Below, piece after piece: positions 34,072 through 42,553 of a stretch of 64,000 nucleotides of DNA. The DNA lies in contig NZ_CP107917.1 in the NCBI RefSeq assembly GCF_036014175.1, positions 3,038,001 through 3,102,000 of the forward strand. The letters run 5' to 3'. The stretch comes from Streptomyces sp. NBC_00443 (lineage in GTDB: Bacteria; Actinomycetota; Actinomycetes; Streptomycetales; Streptomycetaceae). The translations under genes were made by a program, and so were the position numbers. A model generated the notes under the pieces. The model saw only the letters and a program-made list of their open reading frames with translations, had not been told where the DNA came from and ran no database searches. Positions within the stretch are counted from its first letter, which is position 1. Every line of letters begins with the position of its first letter.

Positions 34072-34495
34072 GGAGGGCACGTGGCCGAGCGTACCTGGCG
34101 GTACGGACATGGCCGGAAACCAGCCGCTACGGGAGGCGATCGGGCCCCGGAAACACCCGCGGGCCGCGGCGCCTGAGAGGGACCCTCAGCCCTCCCGGCA
34201 CCGCAGCCCGGAGCAATATCGGCCGTGGGGTGTGCGGTCCCGGTCGGCCGAAGGATGAGGAGCCGGGGCAGTCAGGGCAGAGAGCTCCGGTTCCTCGGTC
34301 CGCCTTCCTGTGCGGGGAAGACGGAAGTCGGTGCGTTCTCGTACTACGCACTCCTTCGCATTGTGGACTAGACCACTCTCGTGTGTCCATGCGTTGGAGC
34401 GTGTTTGCTGTTGACGCTTCTTCGCGGGCTCCGAACCAGCTGGAGAAGCAGTGGGACCGCCCAATCATCCACCACGCAGCCTAACCCGTGTGGGT
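34072..34495 (-). other. 424-base leader/promoter region of the PdtaS-like kinase
   Basis: Several short frames cross this region, but none has a ribosome site or family resemblance. It holds a strong dre-like palindrome (34362-34377) and a weak hairpin AACCC-GTGT-GGGTT (34483-34496) at the stop of the TetR gene. A long 5' leader is likely if transcription starts near the dre site. Confidence 0.5.
34362..34377. promoter_or_regulatory. DasR responsive element (dre)-like site upstream of the kinase
   Basis: TGTGGACTAGACCACT matches the 16-base dre palindrome AGTGGTCTAGACCACT at 14 positions. That is better than either site in front of dasR itself. Confidence 0.7.
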
Positions 34496-35137
34496 TCATG
34501 TGCGAGGCCAGTTGGCCATGGCAATTTCCGCAAGTGCCTCCAGTTCCTCCCGGCTCGCCCCGTCGCGCGCCTGTTGTGACATGCCCTGGATCATCGCGCC
34601 GGTGTGCCGGGCGAGAGCGGGGGCGTTGACGTCGGCGGGGAGGGCGCCGGTGGCGATGTCCTCTTCGATGCGGCCGCGGACGGCGGCGATGGTCGCGTTG
34701 CGACGGTCACGCAGGGAGTCGGCGACCTCGGGGGTCGTGCAGTTGATGGCCGCGTGGGCGATGAGGCAGCCCTGCGGATGGACGGGATCCGTGTATACGC
34801 CGGCCGCCTCTCGCAGGGTCCGCTCGACGGCCGCCCGGGAGGTGGGCTCCTCGGCGAGGGCGCGGTCGGCGAACGAGGCGTAACGCGAGGTGTAGACGCG
34901 GACGACCTCTTCGAAGAGCGAGCGCTTGTCACCGAAGGCCGCGTACAGACTCGGGGCGCCGATGTCCATGGCGCGGGTGAGGTCGGAGACGGACGTCGCC
35001 TCGTAGCCGCGCTCCCAGAAGGCCAGGATCGCCTTCTCCAGGGCGGTTTCACGGTCGAAGGAACGGGGCCGACCGCGCGTCTTCGCGGCCGGCCGGGCTG
35101 CCGCCCCCGTCTCCGTCGCCACCTCGCTGCTCACCAT
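34496..35137 (-). CDS. TetR-family repressor
   Basis: 213 residues from ATG 35137 (ATG 35146 touches the -10 and is less likely). An N-terminal basic stretch (KTRGRPRSF) precedes the HTH: ALEKAILAFWERGYEATSVSDLTRAMDIGAPSLYAAFGDKRSLF. The C-terminal part has the TetR_C motif around HPQGCLIAHAAINC. It is divergent from an SDR oxidoreductase, and an operator palindrome overlaps its own -10, so it probably represses both. Confidence 0.88.
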   Translation of the reverse strand: MVSSEVATETGAAARPAAKTRGRPRSFDRETALEKAILAFWERGYEATSVSDLTRAMDIGAPSLYAAFGDKRSLFEEVVRVYTSRYASFADRALAEEPTSRAAVERTLREAAGVYTDPVHPQGCLIAHAAINCTTPEVADSLRDRRNATIAAVRGRIEEDIATGALPADVNAPALARHTGAMIQGMSQQARDGASREELEALAEIAMANWPRT

Positions 35138-35146
35138 GGAGTGCAT

Positions 35147-35163
35147 TTTATAGCGAGCGCTAG
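35147..35163 (-). promoter_or_regulatory. TetR operator overlapping a near-leaderless promoter
   Basis: TAGCG-AG-CGCTA (35151-35162) is palindromic and overlaps the minus-strand -10 TATAAA (35152-35147). Transcription would start about three bases before ATG 35137. Confidence 0.65.
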
Positions 35164-35232
35164 AGAAACGCCGTCGGGATGTTGTACGTTCTTTCTGTAT
35201 CGACCACTAGGTAAATGCGAGGGGGCGTCGGC

Positions 35233-35984
35233 ATGGGTGTGCTTGCGGGCAGGACGGCACTGGTCACGGGGGCGAGCAGGGGGATCGGACGGGCGATCGC
35301 CGAGCGGCTGGCACAGGACGGGACGCGGGTCGCCGTGCACTACGGCAGTAACGAGGCGGCGGCGAAGGAGACGGTCACCGCGATCGAGGCGCGGGCGGCA
35401 GCGCGTTCGCGATCCGCGCCGAACTGGGCGTGCCCGGTGACGCCGGGACTCTCTGGGAGGCCTTCGACGGGCATGCGCAGGGCGTGGACATCCTGGTGAA
35501 CAACGCGGGCATGGCGATTTTCGCGACCATCGGGGAGACGGACGAGGAGGCGTACGACCGGACGCAGGCGGTCAACGCGAAGGCACCCTTCTTCATCGTC
35601 AAGCACGGCCTCGGACGCCTGCGTGACCACGGCCGGATCATCAATGTCACCGCTGCCACGGACCGCGCCATCGCCCCGATCGCCGCCACGCACATGGCCA
35701 AGGGCGCGGTCACCACCCTGACCCGCTCACTCGCCGCCGAGTTGGCGCCGCGCGGCATCACCGCCAACTCCGTCGGGCCCGGCTTCATCGACACGGACCT
35801 GACGAGCGCCGCACTCGCCGACCCCGGCATACGCGCGCACGCCGAGGCCGTCTCGGTCTTCAAACGCGTCGGTACGTCGTCCGATGTGGCGGACGTGGTG
35901 GCCTTCCTGGCGTCGCCCGACTCCCGATGGGTCACGGGGCAGCACATCGACGCGACGGGGGGCTCGCTGCTGAGCCTGCACTAG
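35233..35984 (+). pseudogene. Short-chain dehydrogenase/reductase, frameshifted near 35,392-35,398
   Basis: Two frames rebuild a classical SDR of about 250 residues. The first part (from ATG 35233) has [15 protein letters not shown], the cofactor glycine motif. The second part (from about 35399) has [15 protein letters not shown], the RIINVTA strand, and ANSVGPGFIDTDL. The total length is one base short of a multiple of three, consistent with loss of one G in GGGCGGC. The catalytic region normally reads Tyr-x3-Lys, but here it appears as THMAKGAV with His replacing Tyr. So even a repaired protein may be catalytically altered. Confidence 0.82.
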
Positions 35985-37073
35985 TCAGCGCGTCTCCGTC
36001 ACCTTCGCCAGCGCCCGCGGCGCGTCCGGGTCCTGGCCTCGGGCGATGGTGACCTCGTAGGCGAGGAGCTGGAGCGGGATGATCTCCAGGATCGGCTGGA
36101 GCTCCTCGTCGACGCCCTCGGTGGGCAGGACGAAACCCGCCGAGGCCTGCTCGACCTGGTGCCGGGCCCCGATGACGACCAGGTCGGCTCCCCGGCCGCG
36201 GAGCCGGTCGAGGACGGGCTGGAGGACCTCGCCGCCCTTGCCGTCGGTGACGACCGCGATGACCGGGGAGACGTTGTCGACCATGGCGAGCGGGCCGTGC
36301 AGCAGGTCGGCGCCGGAGTAGGCGAGGGCCGGGATGTAGCTGGTCTCCATCAGCTTGAGGGCGGCTTCCTTGGCCGTGGGGTAGCCGTAGCCGCGGGAGG
36401 TGATCACCATGCGTTCGGCGAAGCGGTAGCGGGCGGCGAGGGTGCGCACCTCGTCCTGCCGTGCGAGCAGTTGCTCGGCGAGGTCCGGGAGCGGCATGGC
36501 GGGGGTGCCGTCACCGCCGCGCAGGCCTTCGACGAAGAGGTACAGGGCGAGAAGGGAGGCCGTATAGGTCTTGGTCGCGGGCAGGGCCCTCTCCGGTCCG
36601 GCCATGATGTCGAGGTGGTACTCGGAGACGGCGGCCAGCGGGGAGTCGGGGCTGTTGGTCACCGCGAGCGTGACCGCGCCGGCCTCGCGGGCGGCCCGGG
36701 TCGAGGCGACGACGTCCGGGGAGCCGCCGGACTGGCTCACGGTGATGACCAGGACGTCGGTGAGGTCGGGACGGGCGCCGTAAGCCGTGGTGGTCGACAT
36801 GGAGGTCAGGCCGCAGGGCAGGCCGAGGCGTACCTCCAGGAGGTACTTGGCGTAGAGCGCGGCGTTGTCGGAGGTGCCGCGGGCCGTGAGCAGGACGAAG
36901 CGGGGTGCGCGACCGGCGATCTCCTGGGCGACGCGGCGGATGGCGGGGGCGCCCTGGGACAGGATCCTGCGCAGCACGGCGGGCTGTTCGGCCATCTCGC
37001 GGGCCATGATCCGGCCGGGGAGGTCGTTGTGAGGGGCGTGCGGGTCGGGAGGGTACGGGGTCGTGGTGGTCAT
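35985..37073 (-). CDS. SIS-domain sugar isomerase/deaminase (AgaS/GlmS-C-like)
   Basis: 362 residues from ATG 37073 (GGGAGGG upstream). Two SIS domains: residues about 35-175 (LTARGTSDNAALYAKYLLE, VITVSQSGGSPDVV) and about 200-350 (MVITSRGYGYPTAKEAALKLMET, LLHGPLAMV). There is no glutaminase domain, so it is not a GlcN-6-P synthase; it probably isomerises, deaminates or deglycates an amino-sugar phosphate. It shares a dre-containing intergenic region with divergent nagB, implying DasR control with amino-sugar catabolism. Confidence 0.85.
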   Translation of the reverse strand: MTTTTPYPPDPHAPHNDLPGRIMAREMAEQPAVLRRILSQGAPAIRRVAQEIAGRAPRFVLLTARGTSDNAALYAKYLLEVRLGLPCGLTSMSTTTAYGARPDLTDVLVITVSQSGGSPDVVASTRAAREAGAVTLAVTNSPDSPLAAVSEYHLDIMAGPERALPATKTYTASLLALYLFVEGLRGGDGTPAMPLPDLAEQLLARQDEVRTLAARYRFAERMVITSRGYGYPTAKEAALKLMETSYIPALAYSGADLLHGPLAMVDNVSPVIAVVTDGKGGEVLQPVLDRLRGRGADLVVIGARHQVEQASAGFVLPTEGVDEELQPILEIIPLQLLAYEVTIARGQDPDAPRALAKVTETR

Positions 37074-37237
37074 GGGGACCCTCCCTGCTCTCGCGCCCGC
37101 TGCCGGCCAGGGCGCCTGTCGCTTCCGGCGGACAGTCTCCATTCCACTCCCCCATGGGCGATGACGCCTGCCCGACAGTCCGCCGAAATGTCCACGGGGC
37201 TTCCGTTCACCTGGGCCGCGTAGCCTCGCTCTGTTAG

Positions 37238-37253
37238 ATTGGTCTAAACCACA
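37238..37253. promoter_or_regulatory. dre site between the SIS gene and nagB
   Basis: ATTGGTCTAAACCACA matches the dre palindrome at 13 of 16 positions. It overlaps a -10-like TTAGAT (37234-37239) for nagB. DasR repression relieved by GlcN-6-P is expected. Confidence 0.85.
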
Positions 37254-37303
37254 TGCCCCTTCAGGGTGCCCTTCGAGTCCTACTTCAGATCGGCAGGCCC
37301 AGC

Positions 37304-38089
37304 GTGGAAGTTGTCATCGTTCCGGACGCCAAGGCGGGTGGCGAGCTGATAGCCGAGGCCATGGCCCAGCTGCTGCGGCGCAAGCCCGACGCCCTGCTCG
37401 GCGTGGCCACCGGCTCGACGCCACTGCCCATCTACGCGGCACTCGCGGCCAAGGTGCGCTCCGGCGCCGTCGACGCCTCGCGGACGCGGATCGCTCAGCT
37501 CGACGAGTATGTGGGGCTGCCCGCGGAGCACCCGGAGTCGTACCGGTCGGTGCTGCGACGCGAGGTGCTGGAGCCGCTCGGGATCGGGATGGACGCGTTC
37601 ATGGGGCCGGACGGCACGGCCGAGGACGTGCCCGGGGCGTGCGAGGCGTATGACGCGGCGCTGGCTGAAGCCGGGGGCGTGGACCTGCAGTTGCTCGGGA
37701 TCGGGACCGATGGGCACATCGGGTTCAACGAGCCGTGCTCCTCGCTGGCGTCGAGGACCCGGATCAAGACGCTGACCGAGCAGACCCGGGTCGACAACGC
37801 ACGGTTCTTCGACGGGGACATCGAGCAGGTGCCGCACCACGTCATCACCCAGGGGATCGGGACGATCCTGGAGGCGCGGCACCTGGTGCTGCTCGCCACC
37901 GGTGAGGGCAAGGCGGACGCGGTGGCCGCGACCGTCGAGGGGCCGATCGCGGCCGTCTGCCCGGCCTCGGCACTGCAACTGCACCCGCACGCGACGGTCG
38001 TCGTCGATGATGCCGCCGCGTCCAAGCTGAAGCTGGCGGACTACTTCCGGCACACGTACGCCAACAAGCCGGAGTGGCAGGGGATTTAG
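37304..38089 (+). CDS. nagB: Glucosamine-6-phosphate deaminase
   Basis: 261 residues from GTG 37304. It converts glucosamine-6-phosphate to fructose-6-phosphate and ammonia. Active-site positions are present: GVATGSTP (33-40), Asp67 in QLDEYVGL, Asp136, His138 and Glu143 in GIGTDGHIGFNEP. It is the last step of GlcNAc use and controls the pool of GlcN-6-P, the DasR effector. A dre site precedes it. Confidence 0.95.
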   Translation: MEVVIVPDAKAGGELIAEAMAQLLRRKPDALLGVATGSTPLPIYAALAAKVRSGAVDASRTRIAQLDEYVGLPAEHPESYRSVLRREVLEPLGIGMDAFMGPDGTAEDVPGACEAYDAALAEAGGVDLQLLGIGTDGHIGFNEPCSSLASRTRIKTLTEQTRVDNARFFDGDIEQVPHHVITQGIGTILEARHLVLLATGEGKADAVAATVEGPIAAVCPASALQLHPHATVVVDDAAASKLKLADYFRHTYANKPEWQGI

Positions 38090-38091
38090 GG

Positions 38092-38120
38092 CGCCGCACA
38101 CGACAGGCATGCGTGCGGCG
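38092..38120 (+). terminator. nagB terminator
   Basis: A perfect 8-bp stem CGCCGCAC/GTGCGGCG (38092-38099, 38113-38120) begins three bases after the stop. Confidence 0.7.
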
Positions 38121-38196
38121 GGCGCCCGTGATGAGGGGGCCCGCCGTGCGCTCGCCGGACATGCGCCGGTCCCAGAGGCCGGCCTCCTCGCCGGTT

Positions 38197-38727
38197 CTAG
38201 AGCCCGGCCACCTCGCCCTCGGTCGGCTCGTCCTGTGCGGTCAGGCCGGCCACCCACAGCGGCATCAGCCAGTGAGCCGCGAGGACCGCGGCGAGGACGG
38301 GTGCCGCTTGGACGCGCAGGGCGTCGCCGGCTGCCGCGCCCGCCGTCAACAGGCCTACCACGGCCGCGAGCAGCAGGGTGGTCATCGCGCGGTGGGCGCG
38401 GGCGAGCACACGCCTGCGTTCGGCCGACTGCCGCTCGTCGAGGGCGCGTTCACGCAGTTCGAGCAGGCCCCGGGTAGCGCTGTTGATCACACCTGTCGCC
38501 ACCATCCACGGCAGCATCAGCACTACCGCGGCGATGACGGCCCACATCGGCTCCGTCGACGAGAGGGAGAAGTACGTGGTCAGTGCCCCGACGGCCACGG
38601 TGAGTGCGACGTGCGCGGCGACGATCAGCCGGCGACGCGTGGTCGTGGCGTAGATCGGGCGCCCTCGGGGGTCGTTCATCAACCGCAGCATGCTCCGGTC
38701 GTAGCGCGTCAGTCGCGTCGTCGTCAT
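38197..38727 (-). CDS. Four-TM membrane protein coupled to an XRE regulator
   Basis: 176 residues from ATG 38727. Two TM pairs (about 34-52 and 60-82, then 116-135 and 143-163) flank a highly charged cytoplasmic loop (LRERALDERQSAERRRVLARAHR). Its start overlaps the stop of the upstream XRE gene (ATGA). This two-gene unit of short XRE repressor plus DUF-type membrane protein is a common bacterial arrangement, perhaps with the membrane protein sensing a signal. Function is unknown. Confidence 0.75.
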   Translation of the reverse strand: MTTTRLTRYDRSMLRLMNDPRGRPIYATTTRRRLIVAAHVALTVAVGALTTYFSLSSTEPMWAVIAAVVLMLPWMVATGVINSATRGLLELRERALDERQSAERRRVLARAHRAMTTLLLAAVVGLLTAGAAAGDALRVQAAPVLAAVLAAHWLMPLWVAGLTAQDEPTEGEVAGL

Positions 38728-38972
38728 GACTGTTTCCTCCCGTAGACCTCGTCCGTGAGCGGCCGGAACGGATCGAGGGAGAACAGCGCCTCGACCGGCA
38801 GTCCGAAGAACTTCGCGATCTTCAGTGCCAGGTCGAGGCTCGGGTTGTACTGCCCCCGCTCGATGTAGCCGATGGTCTGGTAGTGGGCTCCCACTGCCTC
38901 GGCCAGGCTCTGGCGCGACACCTTGCGTTCGGCACGCACCATCGCCAACCTGTTGTGCACCTGCTCGCTCAT
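38724..38972 (-). CDS. Small XRE-family HTH regulator
   Basis: 82 residues. The Cro/CI HTH occupies residues 8-62: NRLAMVRAERKVSRQSLAEAVGAHYQTIGYIERGQYNPSLDLALKIAKFF, wholly typical of the small YozG-like regulators. The ATG has no ribosome site and follows a TTATAC directly. A palindromic AGTACT site lies ten bases upstream. It is translationally coupled to the membrane gene and likely represses the pair. Confidence 0.85.
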   Translation of the reverse strand: MSEQVHNRLAMVRAERKVSRQSLAEAVGAHYQTIGYIERGQYNPSLDLALKIAKFFGLPVEALFSLDPFRPLTDEVYGRKQS

Positions 38973-39023
38973 GTATAAGAAGTACTACATTCGGGAGTGG
39001 AGCTGCAACTACAGCCATCGAGC

Positions 39024-39056
39024 GGGTCACGGGGACGAGAGGGTCACGGGGACGAG
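39024..39056. repeat. Two 16-base direct repeats
   Basis: GGGTCACGGGGACGAG occurs at 39024-39039 and 39041-39056 (17-base period), between the XRE promoter and the dasD stop. Confidence 0.85.
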
Positions 39057-39072
39057 TCGGGCTCGGGGGGCT

Positions 39073-40575
39073 TCACGCCCCGGCGATGACCTCGGCCGCC
39101 GCGCGTCCGCACACGCGGGCCGCGCCGTGCGTGGCGATGTGCAGGGCGCCGCGGGGTTCGGCCCGGGGGACTCCCATCTCGACGACGACCGTGTCCGGGC
39201 GGGACCGCAGCAGGGTGTCGAGGGCCGTTGCCATCCAGGGGTGACGGTGTTCGTCGCGGACGACGGCCACCATGCGGCGGCCGGCCGCTGCCTGGAGCGC
39301 CTCCCGCCCCGCCTCCTCCCCCGCGTAGCCGCCGGTCTCGGTGCCGGAGAGCAGTCGGGACAGTTCGGCGGCGACGCCCCAGGGGGTCTCGTCGCCGACG
39401 GCGATGTTCGCGACCGGGGTGAAGGCGGCGACGTACGGTGCTTCGGTGAGCGGGGTGAAGCCCTCCGCGCCGGTCACCTTCAGCGCGCGCCGGGCGGCGA
39501 CGAGGCCCACGTCCGGACGAGCCTCGCCCTCGGCACCGGGGACGGTCGCCGTCCAGCGGGCCAGCTCGCGGACCCGCTCCGCCGCCTCCACCAGCCGTTC
39601 CTCGGGGAGTTCACCGGCGCGCACCGCCGCGACCAGGGCGTCGCGCAGACGTCGTACCGTCTCGTCGTCGGCGAGGCCGCCGCCCACGCAGATCGCGTCG
39701 GCGCCGGCCGCGATGGCCAGGACGCTGCCGCGTTCGATGCCGTAGGTGGCCGCGATGGCCTGCATCTCCATGCCGTCGGTGACGATCAGGCCGGTGTAGC
39801 CGAGTTCGCCGCGCAGCAGGTCCGTCAGGACGGGACGGGACAGGGTGGCCGGGTGGTCGGGGTCCAGGGCCGGAACCAGGATGTGCGCGCTCATCATCGC
39901 CCTCGTGCCGGCGGCGATCGCCGCGCGGAACGGGGAGAGTTCCCGGTCGGCCAGGACCGAGGCCTCCGCGTCGATGCGGGGCATCGAGTGGTGGGAGTCG
40001 ACCGCCGTGTCGCCGTGGCCCGGGAAGTGCTTGGCGCAGGCCGCGACGCCCGCCGACTGCAGGCCGGTGACGTAGGCCGCGGTGTGCCGGGCGACCAGGG
40101 CGGTGTCGGCGCCGAAGGAACGTACGCCGATCACCGGGTTCGAGGGGTTGGAGTTCACGTCGGCCGACGGGGCCCAGTTGAGGTTCACTCCGCAGGCTGC
40201 CAGGCGGCGGCCCATCTCGAAGGCCACCTCCCTGGTCAGCTCCACGTCGTCCACCGCGCCCAGGGCGTGGTTGCCGGGGAAGCTGGAACCGGTCCGCACC
40301 TCCAGCCTCGTCACATCACCCCCCTCCTCGTCGATCGCGACCAGCACGTCGTCGCGCTCGGCACGCAACTGGGCCGTCAGCGCTGCCAGTTGCTCCGGCG
40401 AGGCGATGTTGCGGCCGAACAGGCCGACGGAGGCGAGGCCCTCGCCGAGGCGGCGCAGCAGCCAGTCGGGGGCGGTGGTGCCGGTGAAGCCGGGCTGCAG
40501 GACGGTCAGGGCATCGCGCGTCAGACCGTCCTTTTCCGGATTGGACGCAGTGGTGCCGCTGGCGAATGTCGTCAT
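39073..40575 (-). CDS. dasD: GH3 beta-N-acetylglucosaminidase
   Basis: 500 residues, no signal peptide, so intracellular. The GH3 NagZ-type signature KHFPGHGDT with the catalytic His-Asp dyad is present, and the nucleophile Asp lies in LIVTDGMEMQAI. After the TIM barrel, about 150 C-terminal residues form a second alpha/beta domain. It splits imported N,N'-diacetylchitobiose into GlcNAc. It lies nine bases after dasC, completing uptake and hydrolysis in one operon, and matches S. coelicolor DasD. Confidence 0.93.
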   Translation of the reverse strand: MTTFASGTTASNPEKDGLTRDALTVLQPGFTGTTAPDWLLRRLGEGLASVGLFGRNIASPEQLAALTAQLRAERDDVLVAIDEEGGDVTRLEVRTGSSFPGNHALGAVDDVELTREVAFEMGRRLAACGVNLNWAPSADVNSNPSNPVIGVRSFGADTALVARHTAAYVTGLQSAGVAACAKHFPGHGDTAVDSHHSMPRIDAEASVLADRELSPFRAAIAAGTRAMMSAHILVPALDPDHPATLSRPVLTDLLRGELGYTGLIVTDGMEMQAIAATYGIERGSVLAIAAGADAICVGGGLADDETVRRLRDALVAAVRAGELPEERLVEAAERVRELARWTATVPGAEGEARPDVGLVAARRALKVTGAEGFTPLTEAPYVAAFTPVANIAVGDETPWGVAAELSRLLSGTETGGYAGEEAGREALQAAAGRRMVAVVRDEHRHPWMATALDTLLRSRPDTVVVEMGVPRAEPRGALHIATHGAARVCGRAAAEVIAGA

Positions 40576-40584
40576 CGGGTGGCG

Positions 40585-41415
40585 TTATCCCTTCACGGCG
40601 CCGGCCGTCAGGCCGCTGACAGCCTTGCGCTGCAGGAAGACGAAGAGGATCAGGATCGGGATGGCGAAGAGGGAGGACGCCGCCATCGTCGCGCCCCAGT
40701 CGTTGCCGAAGGCGGTCTGGAAGCTGGACAGCCACAGTGGCAGGGTCTGCGCCTCCGCCTCCTTGTTCAGCACCAGGACCAGGGGGAATTCATTCCAAGC
40801 GGTGATGAAGCCGAACAGGGACGTGGACATCAGCCCCGGCGCGAGCAGCGGCAGGATGACCTTGCGGAACGCCTGGGCGCGGCTGCAGCCGTCGACCATC
40901 GCGGCCTCCTCCAGTTCCCTGGGGACCGCGGCGACGAAGCCGCGCAGGGTCAGGATGGTGAAGGGCAGGATCATCATCATGTAGAAGACCGTCAGCGGCA
41001 GCAGGCTGTTCAGCATCGACGCGTCCCGCACGATCATGTACATCGCGATGATCATGACCTCCCAGGGCGCCATCTGGGCCATCATGAAGCCGATGACGAA
41101 CCCGCGCCGCCCCCTGAACCGCATCCGGGCGAGGGCGAAGGAGCCCGCCAGCGCGATGACCAGGGCGAAGCCGACCGCGCAGAGCGTCACGATCAGCGAG
41201 TTGGTGACGTACGTCCAGAAGTGGTCGACGCCGGTCGCCCGCTTGAAGTGGGCGAAGGTGATCTCGGTCGGGAACCACACCGGGTCCTCGGAGATGATGT
41301 CGCCGGTCGGCTTGAAGGCCGTGGAGAACATCCAGTACACGGGGAAGACGAAGCCGATGAACAGGACGACGGCCGTGACGTTGGGCCACAGGCGGCCGAA
41401 GAGCGAGCGCTTCAC
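40585..41415 (-). CDS. dasC: Chitobiose ABC transporter permease (MalG type)
   Basis: 276 residues from GTG 41415, overlapping the dasB stop (GTGA). Six TM helices. The EAA loop for ATPase contact reads ELEEAAMVDGCSRAQAFRKVILPLLAPG. It pairs with DasB for (GlcNAc)2 uptake. No ATPase gene is nearby; in Streptomyces the shared MsiK ATPase serves such systems. Confidence 0.93.
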   Translation of the reverse strand: MKRSLFGRLWPNVTAVVLFIGFVFPVYWMFSTAFKPTGDIISEDPVWFPTEITFAHFKRATGVDHFWTYVTNSLIVTLCAVGFALVIALAGSFALARMRFRGRRGFVIGFMMAQMAPWEVMIIAMYMIVRDASMLNSLLPLTVFYMMMILPFTILTLRGFVAAVPRELEEAAMVDGCSRAQAFRKVILPLLAPGLMSTSLFGFITAWNEFPLVLVLNKEAEAQTLPLWLSSFQTAFGNDWGATMAASSLFAIPILILFVFLQRKAVSGLTAGAVKG

Positions 41416-42398
41416 AGCTCGTCCTCCTCTTGCTTGAGCACGATCCTGAGGTAGTACGCGGTCAGGCCGAGCAGGATCAGGATGGTCAGGACGGCGATCG
41501 CCGCGCCCATGCCGTAGTGCTGGTTGCCGACGCCCTCGATGTAGGCGTAGACGGGCAGGATCTCGGTGAGCCGGTCAGGGCCGCCGCCGTTGATGGTGAA
41601 GACCTGCACGAACGCCTTGAAGACCCAGATGATCTCCAGGAAGGTCGTGGCGTAGAGGAAGGGCCGCAGGTACGGCAGCGTCACCGTGCTGAAGCTCTTC
41701 CAGGCGCCCGCGCCGTCCAGCGCCGCGGCCTCGTAGAGCTCGCCCGGGATGGTGGTCGTGGCCGCGTAGAGGTTGATCGCGACGAACGGGATGGACATCC
41801 AGACGATCAGCAGCGTGACCACGAAGAACGTCGACAGCTGGCTGCTGGTCCAGCTGTAGTCGGCCATGGAGTGCCAACCCAGCTTGTCCAGCACCCAGTT
41901 GACGACGCCGAAGCGCTGCGCGAACAGCCACTGGTAGACGGTGCTCGCGGCGACCACCGGCATCGCCCAGGCCAGCACAAGACCGACCAGCAGCATGACC
42001 CGCATCCGCCGGCCGAGGCGGGCGAGCAGCAGGCCGACCAGGGCGCCGATGACCATGATCAGGGCGACGTTGACCGCCGTGAACAGGATCGAGCGCAGGG
42101 TGACGCGCCAGAAGTCCTCGCCGGTGAGGACCTCCTTGTAGTTGTCGATGCCGTTCCACTCGGTGACGTGCTGGATCAGCTGCGCCATGTTGAGGTTCTG
42201 GAACGACAGCAGGATGTCCTTGACCAGCGGCCAGCCGAGCAGCAGCACGGTGGCCGCGCAAGCCGGCAGCAGCAGGAGGTACGGGGTGAGCGCGCCGAAG
42301 CGGGACGCGGCTCTGGGCGGTGGCCCGGCGGAACCGCTCTCGGCTTTCCCGACTGCGTCCACCGGACCGGAAGGCGGCCGTTCGGTCTGCACGGTCAT
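41412..42398 (-). CDS. dasB: Chitobiose ABC transporter permease (MalF type)
   Basis: 328 residues from ATG 42398. A Pro/Gly-rich N-terminal 30 residues precede six TM helices. The EAA loop is ELYEAAALDGAGAWKSFSTVTLPYLRP. It forms the membrane channel with DasC. It is separated from dasA by 155 bases carrying a hairpin and a tandem repeat, which may lower its expression relative to the binding protein. Confidence 0.93.
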   Translation of the reverse strand: MTVQTERPPSGPVDAVGKAESGSAGPPPRAASRFGALTPYLLLLPACAATVLLLGWPLVKDILLSFQNLNMAQLIQHVTEWNGIDNYKEVLTGEDFWRVTLRSILFTAVNVALIMVIGALVGLLLARLGRRMRVMLLVGLVLAWAMPVVAASTVYQWLFAQRFGVVNWVLDKLGWHSMADYSWTSSQLSTFFVVTLLIVWMSIPFVAINLYAATTTIPGELYEAAALDGAGAWKSFSTVTLPYLRPFLYATTFLEIIWVFKAFVQVFTINGGGPDRLTEILPVYAYIEGVGNQHYGMGAAIAVLTILILLGLTAYYLRIVLKQEEDEL

Positions 42399-42417
42399 GC
42401 TCGCGATCTCTCTTCTC

Positions 42418-42484
42418 GGCCTGCGTGTCTGGCCTGCATGTCTGGCCTGCGTAACTCGGCCTGCGTGTCTCGGCCTGCGTACGT
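42418..42484 (-). repeat. Five-copy tandem repeat between dasA and dasB
   Basis: GGCCTGC recurs at 42418, 42431, 42444, 42458 and 42472 (13-14 base period), usually as GGCCTGCGTGTCT. It directly precedes the dasB ribosome-site region. Confidence 0.85.
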
Positions 42485-42499
42485 GGAGCCGCGTACGGT

Positions 42500-42540
42500 C
42501 GCCGGGGCGGGGGGCGTCACGCGCATCCCCCACCCCGGCG
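42500..42540 (-). terminator. Stem-loop after dasA, possible attenuator
   Basis: 14-base arms (42500-42513 with 42527-42540) pair at 13 positions, 13 bases after the dasA stop. Partial termination here would give more dasA than dasBCD mRNA. Confidence 0.75.
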
Positions 42541-42553
42541 TGACCCGGTGCCC

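Noticed and set aside
34127..34468. Short minus-strand frames in the kinase leader (about 92-113 residues)
   Set aside because: No ribosome site, no family resemblance, and they span the dre site; treated as non-coding leader.
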